A stretch of DNA of 64,000 nt from Natranaerobius trueperi. Lineage in GTDB: Bacteria; Bacillota; Natranaerobiia; Natranaerobiales; Natranaerobiaceae. The DNA lies in assembly GCF_002216005.1 (NCBI RefSeq), contig NZ_NIQC01000004.1, positions 1 to 64,000 on the forward strand, read 5' to 3'. The translations under genes and the position numbers were made by a program. Of the stretch, positions 26,002 to 35,326 are shown piece after piece. Positions within the stretch are counted from its first letter, which is position 1. Each line of letters opens with the position of its first letter. The notes beneath the pieces are model-generated. The model did not search any database and had not been told where the DNA came from. It worked only from the letters and a program-made list of their open reading frames with translations.

Positions 26002-27183
26002 TTAATCTTTTTGGTCATAAATAACCTTTGATGGATTAATTTCTAAAAGCTCTACATCAGAAGGCAAATCTACTGTTATCTCTAACTCACTAGTCTCATC
26101 ATTAAGAGATTCTTTTAGCGCATAAGCTTTCACATCTTGCTTATCTAAATTTTCTAGTGCCTGTGGATTTCCCATTACCACTACTTCCACATAATCTTGT
26201 GTTATTTTATCTGAGGTCATATCATCTGAAAGCTCTAAAGGTACATCAAAGGAAACCTCTTCTAACTCATCTAGTTCACCAGTTACTACAACTTTACTTT
26301 CTGATAATTCTTTTACACCCTCTATCTGTTTTAAACTTATCACAACAGTTTCTTCCTCAAGTAACTTTGTCAATTGTACTGGTTCTGTTTCTATATAGTT
26401 GAGTTCATTTAAAACACTTTCCCATCCACCAACAGTTACAACCTCAGGTGATACTTCAACATTTTCTAAATTATACCCAGATAAATCATCTTCTATATTA
26501 ACATTAACATCTACCTCTTTTTGTGGAAACTCCATTGGAACAGAAACTTCTACCATTCCAGGAGAGACCTCAACATCTTCGATAATTTCATTTTCATCAT
26601 TTAAGATTTCTACTGCTATTCCCTTTTCCAAAGATTCTTTAGCTTCATTAATATTTAAAGAGGCAACCACCCTATCAATTTCTTCAACTAATGATTTAGC
26701 TCCTGAAACTGTAACATTTTCAGGAGTTATTATAGTTTTTTTAGGTGATAGTCCTTCATCCGGTTGTCCAATAATTTCTGGTTCAACAGGGAAAATTTGT
26801 TCAGTTACCTCATCAAGTTCAACCTCCACTTCACGTGGATGGATTTCAGTTACTTCAAACTGTGGAATACTAGATAATACAGAGACACTATGCGCACCAG
26901 GTCCAAGGTCTTGTAAATCAACATAAAACATTAATTCATCTTTTTGTACTTGATCTAACATAGGTCTTGTACCTCTAATTGTAGCAGACACAGGTTGAGG
27001 TTCTTGGACTAAAATTAATTCTGGATCCTGGTTTCTTATAGAAGGTTGGATATTATCATATGTCTTTGACACTTCACGAACAGAGACATCACCGGTATCA
27101 TTAGAAACAAATAACCACAAAAGAACTGCCAACGCGAGTGACAGTAATTTAATAAAACCATTCTCTGAAAATATTTTAGTCAA
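26002..27183 (-). CDS. cdaR: CdaA regulator, YbbR-domain protein
   Basis: 393 residues: one N-terminal membrane helix (about 10-27) and then four YbbR repeats on the outside (each about 80 residues, with xVSVPxxF/ExxPQxVxVSG-type strands). Very acidic. In Bacillus and Listeria it modulates the diadenylate cyclase CdaA. It overlaps cdaA by 4 bases, so translation is coupled. Confidence 0.93.
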   Translation of the reverse strand: MTKIFSENGFIKLLSLALAVLLWLFVSNDTGDVSVREVSKTYDNIQPSIRNQDPELILVQEPQPVSATIRGTRPMLDQVQKDELMFYVDLQDLGPGAHSVSVLSSIPQFEVTEIHPREVEVELDEVTEQIFPVEPEIIGQPDEGLSPKKTIITPENVTVSGAKSLVEEIDRVVASLNINEAKESLEKGIAVEILNDENEIIEDVEVSPGMVEVSVPMEFPQKEVDVNVNIEDDLSGYNLENVEVSPEVVTVGGWESVLNELNYIETEPVQLTKLLEEETVVISLKQIEGVKELSESKVVVTGELDELEEVSFDVPLELSDDMTSDKITQDYVEVVVMGNPQALENLDKQDVKAYALKESLNDETSELEITVDLPSDVELLEINPSKVIYDQKD

Positions 27184-28013
27184 TTTCCTAACCTCCAGTG
27201 CCAGAAACTCTTTGACCTTTCCTCATTACCACCCCATAGTTTGATCAAAAAACTTTCTAACTCATCTTCATCTAGATACCGACTGAGCTTTCCATTTTCA
27301 GCTAAAGAAATAGCTCCCGTTTCCTCACTAACTATGAGACTAATTGCATCAGAGTTCTCTGTAATTCCAATAGCAGCGCGGTGACGTGTCCCTAGTTCTT
27401 TTCCTAAATTAGGTTTTTCTGTTAATGGTAAATAGCAACCGCCAGCCTTAATTAGGTTATTATTTATTACAAGGGCCCCATCATGTAAGGGGCTTAATGG
27501 CATAAAAATATTTATCAATAATTCCGCACTAATTTCTCCATTGATTTTTATTCCGGTTTCTACTATATCATTTAACCCTGTTTCTCGTTCTATAACTATT
27601 AACGCTCCTATTTTTCGAGTTTGGAGCACCTTTATTGATTTCTTAACTTCTTTAATAGTAGCTTCTCTTTCATCTCCTTGATTTGAAGAGAATATGCCCT
27701 CACCAAAAAACTTTCCACGACCTAACTGTTCAAGAGCACGACGTAATTCTGGTTGAAAAACGATAGGTATAGCAACAATACCAATGGTCATTATCTGAGT
27801 CAACAACCAATTTATTGAACGAAGTTCTAATCTATCACTAATAACCATAGCTACTAGTAAAACTAATAGTCCTTTTAAAAGCTGAATTGCCCTCGTACCA
27901 CGAATTAATAAAGTCATTCTATAAAAAAGAAAGGCAACTAACGCAATATCTATTATGTCTATCAAAGTTATCTGAGAGAATATGTCAGTGACTCCCTCCC
28001 ACATTTTTGCCAC
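27180..28013 (-). CDS. cdaA: Diadenylate cyclase CdaA (DacA)
   Basis: 277 residues with three N-terminal membrane helices (about 18-37, 45-60 and 66-84) and a cytosolic DAC domain with DGA (178-180) and GTRHRAA (208-214), the ATP-binding and catalytic motifs. Makes the essential second messenger c-di-AMP, which controls potassium and osmolyte transport in Firmicutes; that is relevant if the host is salt-loving. First gene of the cdaA-cdaR-glmM-glmS run. Confidence 0.97.
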   Translation of the reverse strand: MAKMWEGVTDIFSQITLIDIIDIALVAFLFYRMTLLIRGTRAIQLLKGLLVLLVAMVISDRLELRSINWLLTQIMTIGIVAIPIVFQPELRRALEQLGRGKFFGEGIFSSNQGDEREATIKEVKKSIKVLQTRKIGALIVIERETGLNDIVETGIKINGEISAELLINIFMPLSPLHDGALVINNNLIKAGGCYLPLTEKPNLGKELGTRHRAAIGITENSDAISLIVSEETGAISLAENGKLSRYLDEDELESFLIKLWGGNEERSKSFWHWRLGN

Positions 28014-28097
28014 TCTCCATTCTATAACTTTTATAACACACCAATCAACATACGTAAATAATTCTACATCATATATATTTAATCCTTCTTATCATTT

Positions 28098-29123
28098 TTA
28101 ACGGAAAATACCATAAAGGTATTCTCTACAGTTCGCACACCTATTCTTAATTATCTGGTTTTCTACCTGTAAGTTATTTCGCTTAATGATAGGTGATTTG
28201 CAATTTGGACAATAGGTAGTCTGATAATCATGATTCAAAATATTACCTATATAAACATGATTAAGTTTATCTTTTGCTATGTCATAGGATTTAATAAGTG
28301 TTTTTAATGGTGTTGGTGAATTATATGCCTTAAAACTCGGAAAATATCTAGTAAAATGAATCGGTATATTTACATCTGAATCTTGTACCCAATCAACAAA
28401 GTTTCGAATCTCATCTAAATCATCATTAAGTTCAGGAACTACAAGATAAGTTAGTTCTATATGAACCCCTGTTTGATATAACCTTTTGATTGTTGTTAAG
28501 ACTGTTTTAAGTTTTCCACCTAATGAATGATATGTTTTTTCTTGAAAAGATTTAACATCTATATTTGCAACATCAATAAACGGTAGTAAACTATCTAGAG
28601 CTTTTTGTGACATCATCCCGTTAGAAACCACTATATTATTATAACCCGCCTCTTTTACTTTTGTAGCAATAGGGTACATAAATTCTAACCAAGTAGACGG
28701 TTCAGAATAGGTGAAAGCAACACCTATTATTTGATTATTCTTATTATAACTATCTAACATATTAACAATATTTCGTGTATAATGATTATTCTCATTATAT
28801 AAATACCTAAACTTCAATCTATCATGAGATAGTTTAAAGTTTTGACAATAAAAGCACTCCATATTACATCCAGTTAGTCCTAATGATAAGACCGAATGTC
28901 CGGGATAGAAGTGATACAGAGGTTTCTTTTCAATAGGGTCAATATTAAAAGCTTCAATTTTAGATACTTCTCGAAAGACTATCTGCAACTCATTAGAGAC
29001 AGTCTTTGCCATTTTATTACCACAAAAGCCTACTTCACCATCTTTTAATCTGCATCTTCTAGAACATATTAAACATGAAATAAAACCATTTTCTTTTAGA
29101 TATATGTTTGGAGGTAAACTCAT
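28098..29123 (-). CDS. amrS: AmmeMemoRadiSam system radical SAM enzyme
   Basis: 341 residues. The radical SAM cluster motif is C86-x3-C90-x2-C93 in TGCNMECFYCQN. Extra Cys pairs at the N-terminus (C17, C20, C24, C34) and two CxxC pairs at the C-terminus (CPNC, CANC) could bind further metal. The family resembles pyruvate-formate-lyase activating enzyme, but the substrate is unknown. It is the third gene of an AmrB-AmrA-AmrS run that is conserved in many archaea and bacteria. ATG with GAGGGGTGAC upstream, 9 bases after amrA. Confidence 0.92.
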   Translation of the reverse strand: MSLPPNIYLKENGFISCLICSRRCRLKDGEVGFCGNKMAKTVSNELQIVFREVSKIEAFNIDPIEKKPLYHFYPGHSVLSLGLTGCNMECFYCQNFKLSHDRLKFRYLYNENNHYTRNIVNMLDSYNKNNQIIGVAFTYSEPSTWLEFMYPIATKVKEAGYNNIVVSNGMMSQKALDSLLPFIDVANIDVKSFQEKTYHSLGGKLKTVLTTIKRLYQTGVHIELTYLVVPELNDDLDEIRNFVDWVQDSDVNIPIHFTRYFPSFKAYNSPTPLKTLIKSYDIAKDKLNHVYIGNILNHDYQTTYCPNCKSPIIKRNNLQVENQIIKNRCANCREYLYGIFR

Positions 29124-29132
29124 TTAGTTTTG

Positions 29133-29666
29133 TCACCCCTCACTAAATCTAGTTACTTTAAAACGATATATCTTAATACCTTGTTCATCTAAGGAAAGAT
29201 CTACTTTTTGACTTGCAATTCTAAGCTGGTTAAAAACAGTGTCTACACCTTCTAAGTCAGGTAATAATACTCCACGGCGATAGTCTTTTTCAATAACAAC
29301 ACCATATTTTTGTGCATCTAGTTGGTTTGTATCAGATACGTATTCTAAGGGTGAAATAACATCTACAGAAAATTGAAGCTTATTAATTTCAGAAATTAGC
29401 ACTTCGGGAAAACGGGGATCATTTGTACCGGCACTTACTGCATTTTGAATTATTTCATAAGCCAAGTTTTCTTTTGTTGGCTCTAAAGTACCAATACAAC
29501 CTCTAAGATTACCATCAATATCTTTTATTGAAACAAACGCTCCCCTAGGGTTGTAAAAGAGCTGGGGTAAATTTTTAGGCGGTAAAATAAACTTTTCTTC
29601 TTTTACATATAAGGTTAAACTATCTCTTGCTAAAGTGAGAGCTGTTTCTCTCTCTGTATTACTCAT
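29133..29666 (-). CDS. amrA: AmmeMemoRadiSam system protein A (AMMECR1 family)
   Basis: About 177 residues from the ATG at 29666, which has AGGAGG 7-12 bases before it. The earlier in-frame ATG at 29684 would contain that site within its codons, so it is rejected. AMMECR1 signatures are GAFVSIKDIDGNLRGCIGTL, then NAVSAGTNDPRFPEV and VDVISPLE. Human AMMECR1 shares this fold; the molecular role is unknown. It follows amrB with a 14-base gap from the chosen start. Confidence 0.9.
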   Translation of the reverse strand: MSNTERETALTLARDSLTLYVKEEKFILPPKNLPQLFYNPRGAFVSIKDIDGNLRGCIGTLEPTKENLAYEIIQNAVSAGTNDPRFPEVLISEINKLQFSVDVISPLEYVSDTNQLDAQKYGVVIEKDYRRGVLLPDLEGVDTVFNQLRIASQKVDLSLDEQGIKIYRFKVTRFSEG

Positions 29667-29680
29667 TGTATATCCTCCTA

Positions 29681-30484
29681 TCATAATAGTCGTGCTACTA
29701 GATAGCCTACTCCAAAAGGTGCTTCATATGACATCACCTTTTTACTACTATCATAATCTGTTAACATTCCTGCACCCAATAATAAAGGTCTATACCCACA
29801 TTCCCCGGCTTTTTCACGTAGTTCAAAAGGGATATGCTTTAGATCATTAAATGTGTCTTCTTGCAGGATTCTTTGAATTTCATTATCAAATTTAAAGGCT
29901 TGTTGGTAATAACCACCTGGTGCACTTTTAGTTAGTCTATGGGATAGATCCCCACTTATGATCACACCCACTCTCTTATTAAGTTTTTCTAAATAATCAG
30001 CTATCAATTTACCTGATTTCCATATTTGATCACAATCCGCAAAAGCTGGGTTCATTATTATTAATTCTGGTTTATATTCTAAATTTTCCATAGCATAGTA
30101 GAGTGGCACATATGAACCATGATCAAGCGTTTCTGATTTTTCAATAATATCACAATCAGAAACCGCTGTTGTTTTTATATTGTTACTTACCAAAATGTTT
30201 TTAATATCTAGTATTGACTTCCTATCAAGAGAAAAACACAAATTTCTAGCTCCACCAAAATCAATTAAGTTACCTGTAACTTCATCAAAATTATAAAAAG
30301 TGATCTTCTTTCTACTCGCAAACCCATGCGGGGTTACTACAAATAATGTATCAATACTATTTGTTACATCTTCAAATACTTTTTTTAAACCATCTTTTGT
30401 TGTTTGAACTTTACTAATCATTTCTTTTCCGATTTCAGGCACAAGAAGAGGGGGGTGGGGCGATAATACCATCCATTCAATCAT
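29681..30484 (-). CDS. amrB: AmmeMemoRadiSam system protein B (MEMO1 family)
   Basis: 267 residues. Begins MVLSPHPPLLVPEIGKE and contains VVTPHGF, HGSYVPLYYAM and VIISGDLSHR, the pattern of MEMO1/class III extradiol dioxygenase-like proteins, where His and Asp residues around these motifs bind metal. Whether this one is an oxygenase is unknown. First of the three Amr genes. A hairpin sits just before its ATG. Confidence 0.9.
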   Translation of the reverse strand: MIEWMVLSPHPPLLVPEIGKEMISKVQTTKDGLKKVFEDVTNSIDTLFVVTPHGFASRKKITFYNFDEVTGNLIDFGGARNLCFSLDRKSILDIKNILVSNNIKTTAVSDCDIIEKSETLDHGSYVPLYYAMENLEYKPELIIMNPAFADCDQIWKSGKLIADYLEKLNKRVGVIISGDLSHRLTKSAPGGYYQQAFKFDNEIQRILQEDTFNDLKHIPFELREKAGECGYRPLLLGAGMLTDYDSSKKVMSYEAPFGVGYLVARLL

Positions 30485-30486
30485 TA

Positions 30487-30677
30487 TATCTCCGTTACAG
30501 GAAGGTGGTTTCAGGGACTGTTCTTCTTAGGTCATTCCTGGAACGGTTTTCACCTCCTTGCTCTAGTTCTCTGTTACTTAATATTGTTCTTTGTTTTGGA
30601 TTGGGTGAGATTTTTATAAAAGATTTAAATATCGTTACCTCCACCCAACTACCTTATTAATATTTATTAGCCATCTA
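30487..30677 (-). promoter_or_regulatory. Structured leader between arginase and amrB
   Basis: Minus strand: an 11/12-bp stem CCGTTCCAGGAA/TTCCTGTAACGG (30546-30535 with 30503-30492) ends 4 bases before the amrB start region (GGAGATATAATG). A strong but unused ribosome site, AAGGAGGTGA, lies just before the stem (30559-30550). Further upstream TTGGGTG pairs with CACCCAA across a long loop. No T-box, TPP or other riboswitch motif is recognised. Confidence 0.35.
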
Positions 30678-31571
30678 CTATAATACTCTATCTCCAAAGG
30701 CAGAAGCGATCAATTCTACAGCTAAGTTAGCAGTACTATTTCTATGATCTAAAATAGGGTTTACTTCAACAACTTCAATTGAGCTCAAGCATTTTTTTTC
30801 TGCTAACAATTCCATTGCTAAGTGTGCTTCACGATAGTTTATTCCACCCTTAACAGGTGTTCCTACACCAGGTGCTTCCATTGGATCCAAACTATCCATG
30901 TCTAAACTAACATGTACACCATCAGTTCCTGATGTCACAATTGCTAATGCTTCCTCCATTACACGATTCATTCCCAGTTTATCCAAATCATACATTGTAA
31001 ATACCTTAACCCCAGTATTTTCTATTAACTCTCTTTCACCAGGATCTATCTCTCTAGTACCTATTAAAACAGTATTCTCAGGTTTTACTTTTTGCCCCTT
31101 TTCTAAACAGTCTTTTAGATTACTTTCTCCACAGCCCATAGAAAAGGCAAGTGGCATACCATGAATATTTCCTGATGGGCTTGTCTCAAAAGTATTTAAA
31201 TCAGAATGGGCATCAATCCAAATCACACCCATCTCTCCTTTAGCCTTTTTCATACCAGCAATACTTCCCATTGCTATACTATGGTCACCACCTAAAACTA
31301 TAGGTATGGAACCCTCTTGTGCTTGATCTGCTACTTGCTCAGCTAATAAGGTACATGCTTCATAAATCTGTTCTGGATATTTGATAGTTTTTCCAGTCAT
31401 ATCATTTCGTTCTGGAATTGAAACAGGAATATTACCTTTATCTTCTGATTCAACTCCTATTTCTTCTAGTTTTTTATTTAAGTTTGCATACCTAATTGCA
31501 CTTGGTCCCATATCAACTCCACGTCTGTTTTGCCCTAAATCCATAGGAACACCAATTATTGTTGCTTTCAA
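30678..31571 (-). CDS. rocF: Arginase
   Basis: 297 residues. The two manganese ions of the ureohydrolase site would be held by H97 in GGDHSIAMGS, by DAHSDLN (120-126) and by SLDMDSLDP (about 228-236). The trimer-type C-terminus and the opening DLGQNRRGVDMGPSAIRYA are those of Firmicute arginases rather than agmatinases. Splits arginine to urea and ornithine. Stands between cwlD and the Amr genes; no other arginine-catabolic gene is next to it. ATG with GGGGGGATATA upstream. Confidence 0.92.
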   Translation of the reverse strand: MKATIIGVPMDLGQNRRGVDMGPSAIRYANLNKKLEEIGVESEDKGNIPVSIPERNDMTGKTIKYPEQIYEACTLLAEQVADQAQEGSIPIVLGGDHSIAMGSIAGMKKAKGEMGVIWIDAHSDLNTFETSPSGNIHGMPLAFSMGCGESNLKDCLEKGQKVKPENTVLIGTREIDPGERELIENTGVKVFTMYDLDKLGMNRVMEEALAIVTSGTDGVHVSLDMDSLDPMEAPGVGTPVKGGINYREAHLAMELLAEKKCLSSIEVVEVNPILDHRNSTANLAVELIASAFGDRVL

Positions 31572-31592
31572 TTATATCCCCCCTGTATTACT

Positions 31593-32357
31593 TTATTGGT
31601 CATTTAAAACATAATTTATAACACCTAGATAAATTGACCATGCAACTCTCTCTTGATATCTAGGATTAGTTAATAACTTTCTTTCTTGAGGATTAGATAA
31701 AAATCCTGCTTCGATTAATGCACCTATAGAGTCTGATTCACTTAAAATGTAATACTTACCAGGAAGTATCGGACGATCAGTATTTTCTAATACTCGTTCT
31801 AATTCATTTTGTATAGTCCATGCTAGTTGTCGACTATCTTCATCATCAGGATAATAGAAAGTTTGAGCCCCACGCCACACTGAACTCGGTATACTATTAG
31901 CATGGATACTTAAAACTAATTCTACTTCGTGGTCCTTAAATAATTGTAGCCTATTATCTAAATCATGTCTTTTTGCCATTTTATCTCTATAATCCCAAAG
32001 ATCTGCATCAGTTTCTCGTGTCATCACAACATTTGCACCTGCTTGTTCTAATAGCCTTCTAAGCTTAAGCGATATTTCAAGAACTATATCACATTCTCTA
32101 ATATCATCACCATTAGTAAAAAAACCTGGATCATATCCACCATGACCAGGATCTAGGCCAATAACTACATCCTGTAGTGGTAATGAAGAAGCTATTTCAT
32201 CTACTATTATACCTTTTTGACTATCAAAAGAATAGTCTTTTGAGCTGTCTATAGATAAATTAAAATTAGTAATAATAAACAGTGTAACAATTGTTATAAC
32301 ACCTAGTAGAATAAGGGTATATTTAATTTTACTAAATGAAAAATATATTATCTTCAT
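31593..32357 (-). CDS. cwlD: N-acetylmuramoyl-L-alanine amidase CwlD
   Basis: About 254 residues from the ATG at 32357, preceded by AGGAGGGAG; an in-frame start 22 codons earlier has no such site. One N-terminal membrane helix, then an Amidase_3 domain: VIGLDPGHGGYDPGFF (zinc His), later a conserved Glu, SIHANSIPSS and a C-terminal EAGFLSNPQE. CwlD removes peptides from muramic acid so that muramic-delta-lactam of spore cortex can form, so its presence points to an endospore former or a descendant of one. 22 bases after it comes the arginase start. Confidence 0.9.
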   Translation of the reverse strand: MKIIYFSFSKIKYTLILLGVITIVTLFIITNFNLSIDSSKDYSFDSQKGIIVDEIASSLPLQDVVIGLDPGHGGYDPGFFTNGDDIRECDIVLEISLKLRRLLEQAGANVVMTRETDADLWDYRDKMAKRHDLDNRLQLFKDHEVELVLSIHANSIPSSVWRGAQTFYYPDDEDSRQLAWTIQNELERVLENTDRPILPGKYYILSESDSIGALIEAGFLSNPQERKLLTNPRYQERVAWSIYLGVINYVLNDQ

Positions 32358-32474
32358 ATTATTCTCCCTCCTGATTAAACTATATGTATAGTTAAGGGAG
32401 TTAAGACCTTTCTTGTGTAACAATTAGTTTTATTTTATACTGAGAAGTATCATAATAATTAGGTGTGAGATATC

Positions 32475-33023
32475 TTGTCAATTTCTGAAAGAACTTACTT
32501 CAAACTTTTTACGGTATTCCTAAGAATTGGTGCATTTACCTTTGGGGGAGGGTATGCAATGCTCCCCATAATAAAAAGAGAGATCGTTGACATAAATTCT
32601 TGGTTAGATGAAGATGACTTTTTAAATACTATAGCTGTAACACAGTCTGTTCCTGGTGCTTTAGCTGTTAACACAGCTATTTTCGTGGGCTATAAAATTA
32701 AAGGGATGACTGGAGCGATGTGGTCACTAGCTGGAGTTGTATTACCTTCTTTTTTAATAATTCTTACTATAGTAGCTTTTCTTTTGAATTGGAAGCACCA
32801 CCCAATTGTAGAGGCTGCCTTTAATGGAATTAGACCGGGTATTGTTGGGCTCATTATAGCTTCTGCATTTCAGATAGGTGCCCCTTTCTTAAAAAACAAT
32901 ATCAAAGCAATAGTTATTTTTTTAATAGCTTCTATTCTTTCACTATTGGGCGTACACACTTTTTTGATCATTATAACTTTTGGAATAGCTGGGATCTATA
33001 CTTTAAATGAAGGAGAACACTAA
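32475..33023 (+). CDS. Chromate transporter family protein, short chain 1 (CHR)
   Basis: 182 residues, five to six helices, beginning at TTG (32475) with AGGTGTGAG upstream. RIGAFTFGGGYAMLPIIKRE and VTQSVPGALAVNTAIFVGYK are the CHR-domain motifs. Single-domain CHR proteins usually work in pairs of opposite orientation; the second member follows directly. In the family they export chromate by proton exchange, but the natural substrate in many Firmicutes is not proven. Confidence 0.88.
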   Translation: MSISERTYFKLFTVFLRIGAFTFGGGYAMLPIIKREIVDINSWLDEDDFLNTIAVTQSVPGALAVNTAIFVGYKIKGMTGAMWSLAGVVLPSFLIILTIVAFLLNWKHHPIVEAAFNGIRPGIVGLIIASAFQIGAPFLKNNIKAIVIFLIASILSLLGVHTFLIIITFGIAGIYTLNEGEH

Positions 33024-33024
33024 T

Positions 33025-33543
33025 ATGATTATAGTTCAATTATTTTTTAGTTTCTTGAAAATTGGATTTTTCAGCTTTGGTGGTGGGTATGTTATGATCC
33101 CTCTAATCAAAGAAAAAATCATTACAGATAAAGGGTGGCTTAGTTCTTCAGAATTTATAGATGTTATAGCTATTGCTGAAATGACTCCAGGACCTATTGC
33201 GATAAATTCCGCCACCTTTGTTGGATATCAAGTTGCTGGACTTTCTGGTGCAATAAGTTCTACACTAGGAGTTATAACACCATCTGTTATTCTAATCTTA
33301 ATTTCTGCTAAATTTTTACTTAAGTATTATCAGAAACCTTATGTTAAGAACTTTTTTCAAGGGGTTAGACCAGCAATTATTGGTTTGGTATTATCAGCAG
33401 GTATTATTATTGGTAGGTCTGCAATAATTGATTTTAAAGGACTTATAATTGCAAGTATTGTCTTTTTTGTTATGGTTTTTAAAAAACCTAATCCGATTAT
33501 GATGATCATGGTTTCTGCAATAATAGGAATTATTGTGTATTAA
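33025..33543 (+). CDS. Chromate transporter family protein, short chain 2 (CHR)
   Basis: 172 residues from the ATG at 33025, which has AAGGAGAAC upstream, one base after the stop of chain 1; an in-frame start 18 bases earlier would overlap that gene. FLKIGFFSFGGGYVMIPLIKE and IAEMTPGPIAINSATFVGYQ are the matching CHR motifs. Forms a two-gene unit with chain 1, ending at a shared bidirectional terminator. Confidence 0.88.
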   Translation: MIIVQLFFSFLKIGFFSFGGGYVMIPLIKEKIITDKGWLSSSEFIDVIAIAEMTPGPIAINSATFVGYQVAGLSGAISSTLGVITPSVILILISAKFLLKYYQKPYVKNFFQGVRPAIIGLVLSAGIIIGRSAIIDFKGLIIASIVFFVMVFKKPNPIMMIMVSAIIGIIVY

Positions 33544-33545
33544 AA

Positions 33546-33571
33546 AAACCTCCAAAATTAATTGGAGGTTT
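33546..33571. terminator. Bidirectional terminator between the CHR pair and rpsI
   Basis: 10-bp stem AAACCTCCAA/TTGGAGGTTT with a 6-base loop. On the minus strand it runs into a T-stretch (TTTTTTT), so it ends the rplM-rpsI transcript, and with weaker T content also the CHR pair. Confidence 0.9.
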
Positions 33572-33590
33572 AATTTGAAACACAATTTTA

Positions 33591-33983
33591 TTATCTCTTG
33601 GAGAACTGAGGTGCTCGCCTTGCCTTTTTGAGTCCATATTTCTTTCTTTCTTTCATTCTTGGATCTCTTGTTAAATAGCCTGCTTTTTTAAGAACTGGTC
33701 TCAGCTCTTGATCTGAATTAATAAGTGCTCTAGCAATTCCATGTCTAATCGCTCCTGCCTGACCAGAATGGCCACCACCTTGAACATTTACTAATACATC
33801 AAAATTATCTTCCATCTCAACAGATTGTAATGGTTGTCTTACAATTGCCTTAAGTGTTTCAAGTCCGAAATACTGATCAATATCTTTATCGTTAATTATA
33901 ATTTTACCAGAGCCAGGAACTAACCTTACTCTAGCTACAGAAGTCTTTCTTCTTCCTGTGCCAATATATTGTACCTTAGCCAC
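33591..33983 (-). CDS. rpsI: 30S ribosomal protein S9
   Basis: 130 residues. [21 protein letters not shown] at the start, [19 protein letters not shown] in the middle, and the basic C-terminal tail ending SKR that reaches the P-site tRNA. 37 bases after rplM, last gene before a strong terminator. Confidence 0.98.
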   Translation of the reverse strand: MAKVQYIGTGRRKTSVARVRLVPGSGKIIINDKDIDQYFGLETLKAIVRQPLQSVEMEDNFDVLVNVQGGGHSGQAGAIRHGIARALINSDQELRPVLKKAGYLTRDPRMKERKKYGLKKARRAPQFSKR

Positions 33984-34020
33984 CTTAATATCCTCCCTTC
34001 ATCACCATTTTTTATACAAA

Positions 34021-34452
34021 TTAGCTTTCCCAAGAAATCGGTTGTTGTGCCTGATGGGGATGCTCTTCTCCAGCATACACTTTTAATTTTTTAACCATTT
34101 TTCTTCCTAAACGGTTCTTTGGTAACATTCCTTTTACTGCAAGTTTAACAGCTTTTTCAGGGTCAGTAGACAGTAATGTATCGTAATTTACTGCTTTTAA
34201 GCCACCTGGATAACCAGAGTGGCGATAATGATGTTTTTGAGTACGCTTCTTACCTGTTAGAAGTACTTTCTCTGCATTTAAAACAATCACATAATCTCCT
34301 GTATCTACATGGGGAGTATAAATCGGCTTATGCTTTCCACGTAATATCTCCGCAATTTCAGTCGCTAAACGGCCTAAAGGCTTGTTAGTAGCATCAATTG
34401 TATACCATTTTCTTTCAACTTCTTCAGGTTTAGCCATATATGTGGTACGCAT
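34021..34452 (-). CDS. rplM: 50S ribosomal protein L13
   Basis: 143 residues. [20 protein letters not shown], the [17 protein letters not shown] motif, and [31 protein letters not shown] are diagnostic. An assembly-initiating 23S rRNA binder. First gene of rplM-rpsI with its own promoter; ribosome site GAGGAGGG before the ATG. Confidence 0.98.
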   Translation of the reverse strand: MRTTYMAKPEEVERKWYTIDATNKPLGRLATEIAEILRGKHKPIYTPHVDTGDYVIVLNAEKVLLTGKKRTQKHHYRHSGYPGGLKAVNYDTLLSTDPEKAVKLAVKGMLPKNRLGRKMVKKLKVYAGEEHPHQAQQPISWES

Positions 34453-34535
34453 TCTTTTCCCTCCTCTTCATAAGGTTCTAATATCCTAGTTAATGTGCAT
34501 ATTTCCGGGGCTTATACACACAAATTCATAAGTGT

Positions 34536-34565
34536 ATTCTAATATAGATACCTGTCAACTGTCAA
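34536..34565 (-). promoter_or_regulatory. Promoter of rplM-rpsI
   Basis: Minus strand TTGACA (34565-34560, overlapping the truA stop), an 18-base spacer, then TAGAAT (34541-34536). The leader of about 75 bases before rplM contains no obvious terminator. Confidence 0.55.
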
Positions 34566-35314
34566 GCATACCATATCTTTTCTAAAAATAATCCATGGGG
34601 CTTTGCTGTAGGGCCAACAAGGGATCTATCTTGATTTCTTATAATACTATCTATTATTGTTTCATCTAATCTTCCTTTACCAATTTCAAGAAGTGTCCCA
34701 ACAATAATTCTAACCATCTTATATAAGAAACCACTACCTATTATTTCAAAAACTATTAAGGGATGCTCAGTATCATTTATTTCACAAGAAAAAATTTCTT
34801 TAATAGTGTCAATGTCAGGATCTGTACCCTGTATAGCTTGAAAGGGATAAAAATCATGAGTTCCTATTAATGATCTAGCTGCTCTTTTCATTTTTTTGAT
34901 ATCTATAATATCGCCTCGAAGATGTAGAGCGTAGTTTCTCCAAAATGGATTCATGAATTGGGAATGATATATATAATAACAGTACTTCTTTTTTTTAGCA
35001 TCACGTCGAGATCTAAAATCTAATGAGACCTCTTGTGCATCAGCCACGACAATATCATTAGGTAGGTTTGTATTTAATGCCACTGGTATTTTTTTGACGG
35101 GAATATTTTTATTTGTAAAGTAATTAATTGTTTGAGCCTTTGCGTGTACTCCAGAATCTGTTCGAGATGCACTATATGCCCTTATTTGTTCTGGTCTATA
35201 AACATTATTCAAAGCATTCTCTATCTTTTCTTGTACTGTAACTGCGTTTTCCTGTAATTGATATCCATGATAATTTGTTCCATCATAAGCTACAGTTAGT
35301 TTTATATTTTTCAT
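34562..35314 (-). CDS. truA: tRNA pseudouridine(38-40) synthase TruA
   Basis: 250 residues. Catalytic Asp53 lies in [14 protein letters not shown], followed by [32 protein letters not shown] and the C-terminal [22 protein letters not shown]. Modifies U38-U40 of tRNA anticodon arms. 12 bases after ecfT, at the end of the ecfA1-ecfA2-ecfT-truA run, a common Firmicute order. Confidence 0.97.
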   Translation of the reverse strand: MKNIKLTVAYDGTNYHGYQLQENAVTVQEKIENALNNVYRPEQIRAYSASRTDSGVHAKAQTINYFTNKNIPVKKIPVALNTNLPNDIVVADAQEVSLDFRSRRDAKKKKYCYYIYHSQFMNPFWRNYALHLRGDIIDIKKMKRAARSLIGTHDFYPFQAIQGTDPDIDTIKEIFSCEINDTEHPLIVFEIIGSGFLYKMVRIIVGTLLEIGKGRLDETIIDSIIRNQDRSLVGPTAKPHGLFLEKIWYA

Positions 35315-35326
35315 GGAATCACCCTT

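Noticed and set aside
30487-30677. T-box or arginine riboswitch in front of amrB
   Set aside because: No AGGGTGG-type T-box sequence, no specifier arrangement and no terminator.
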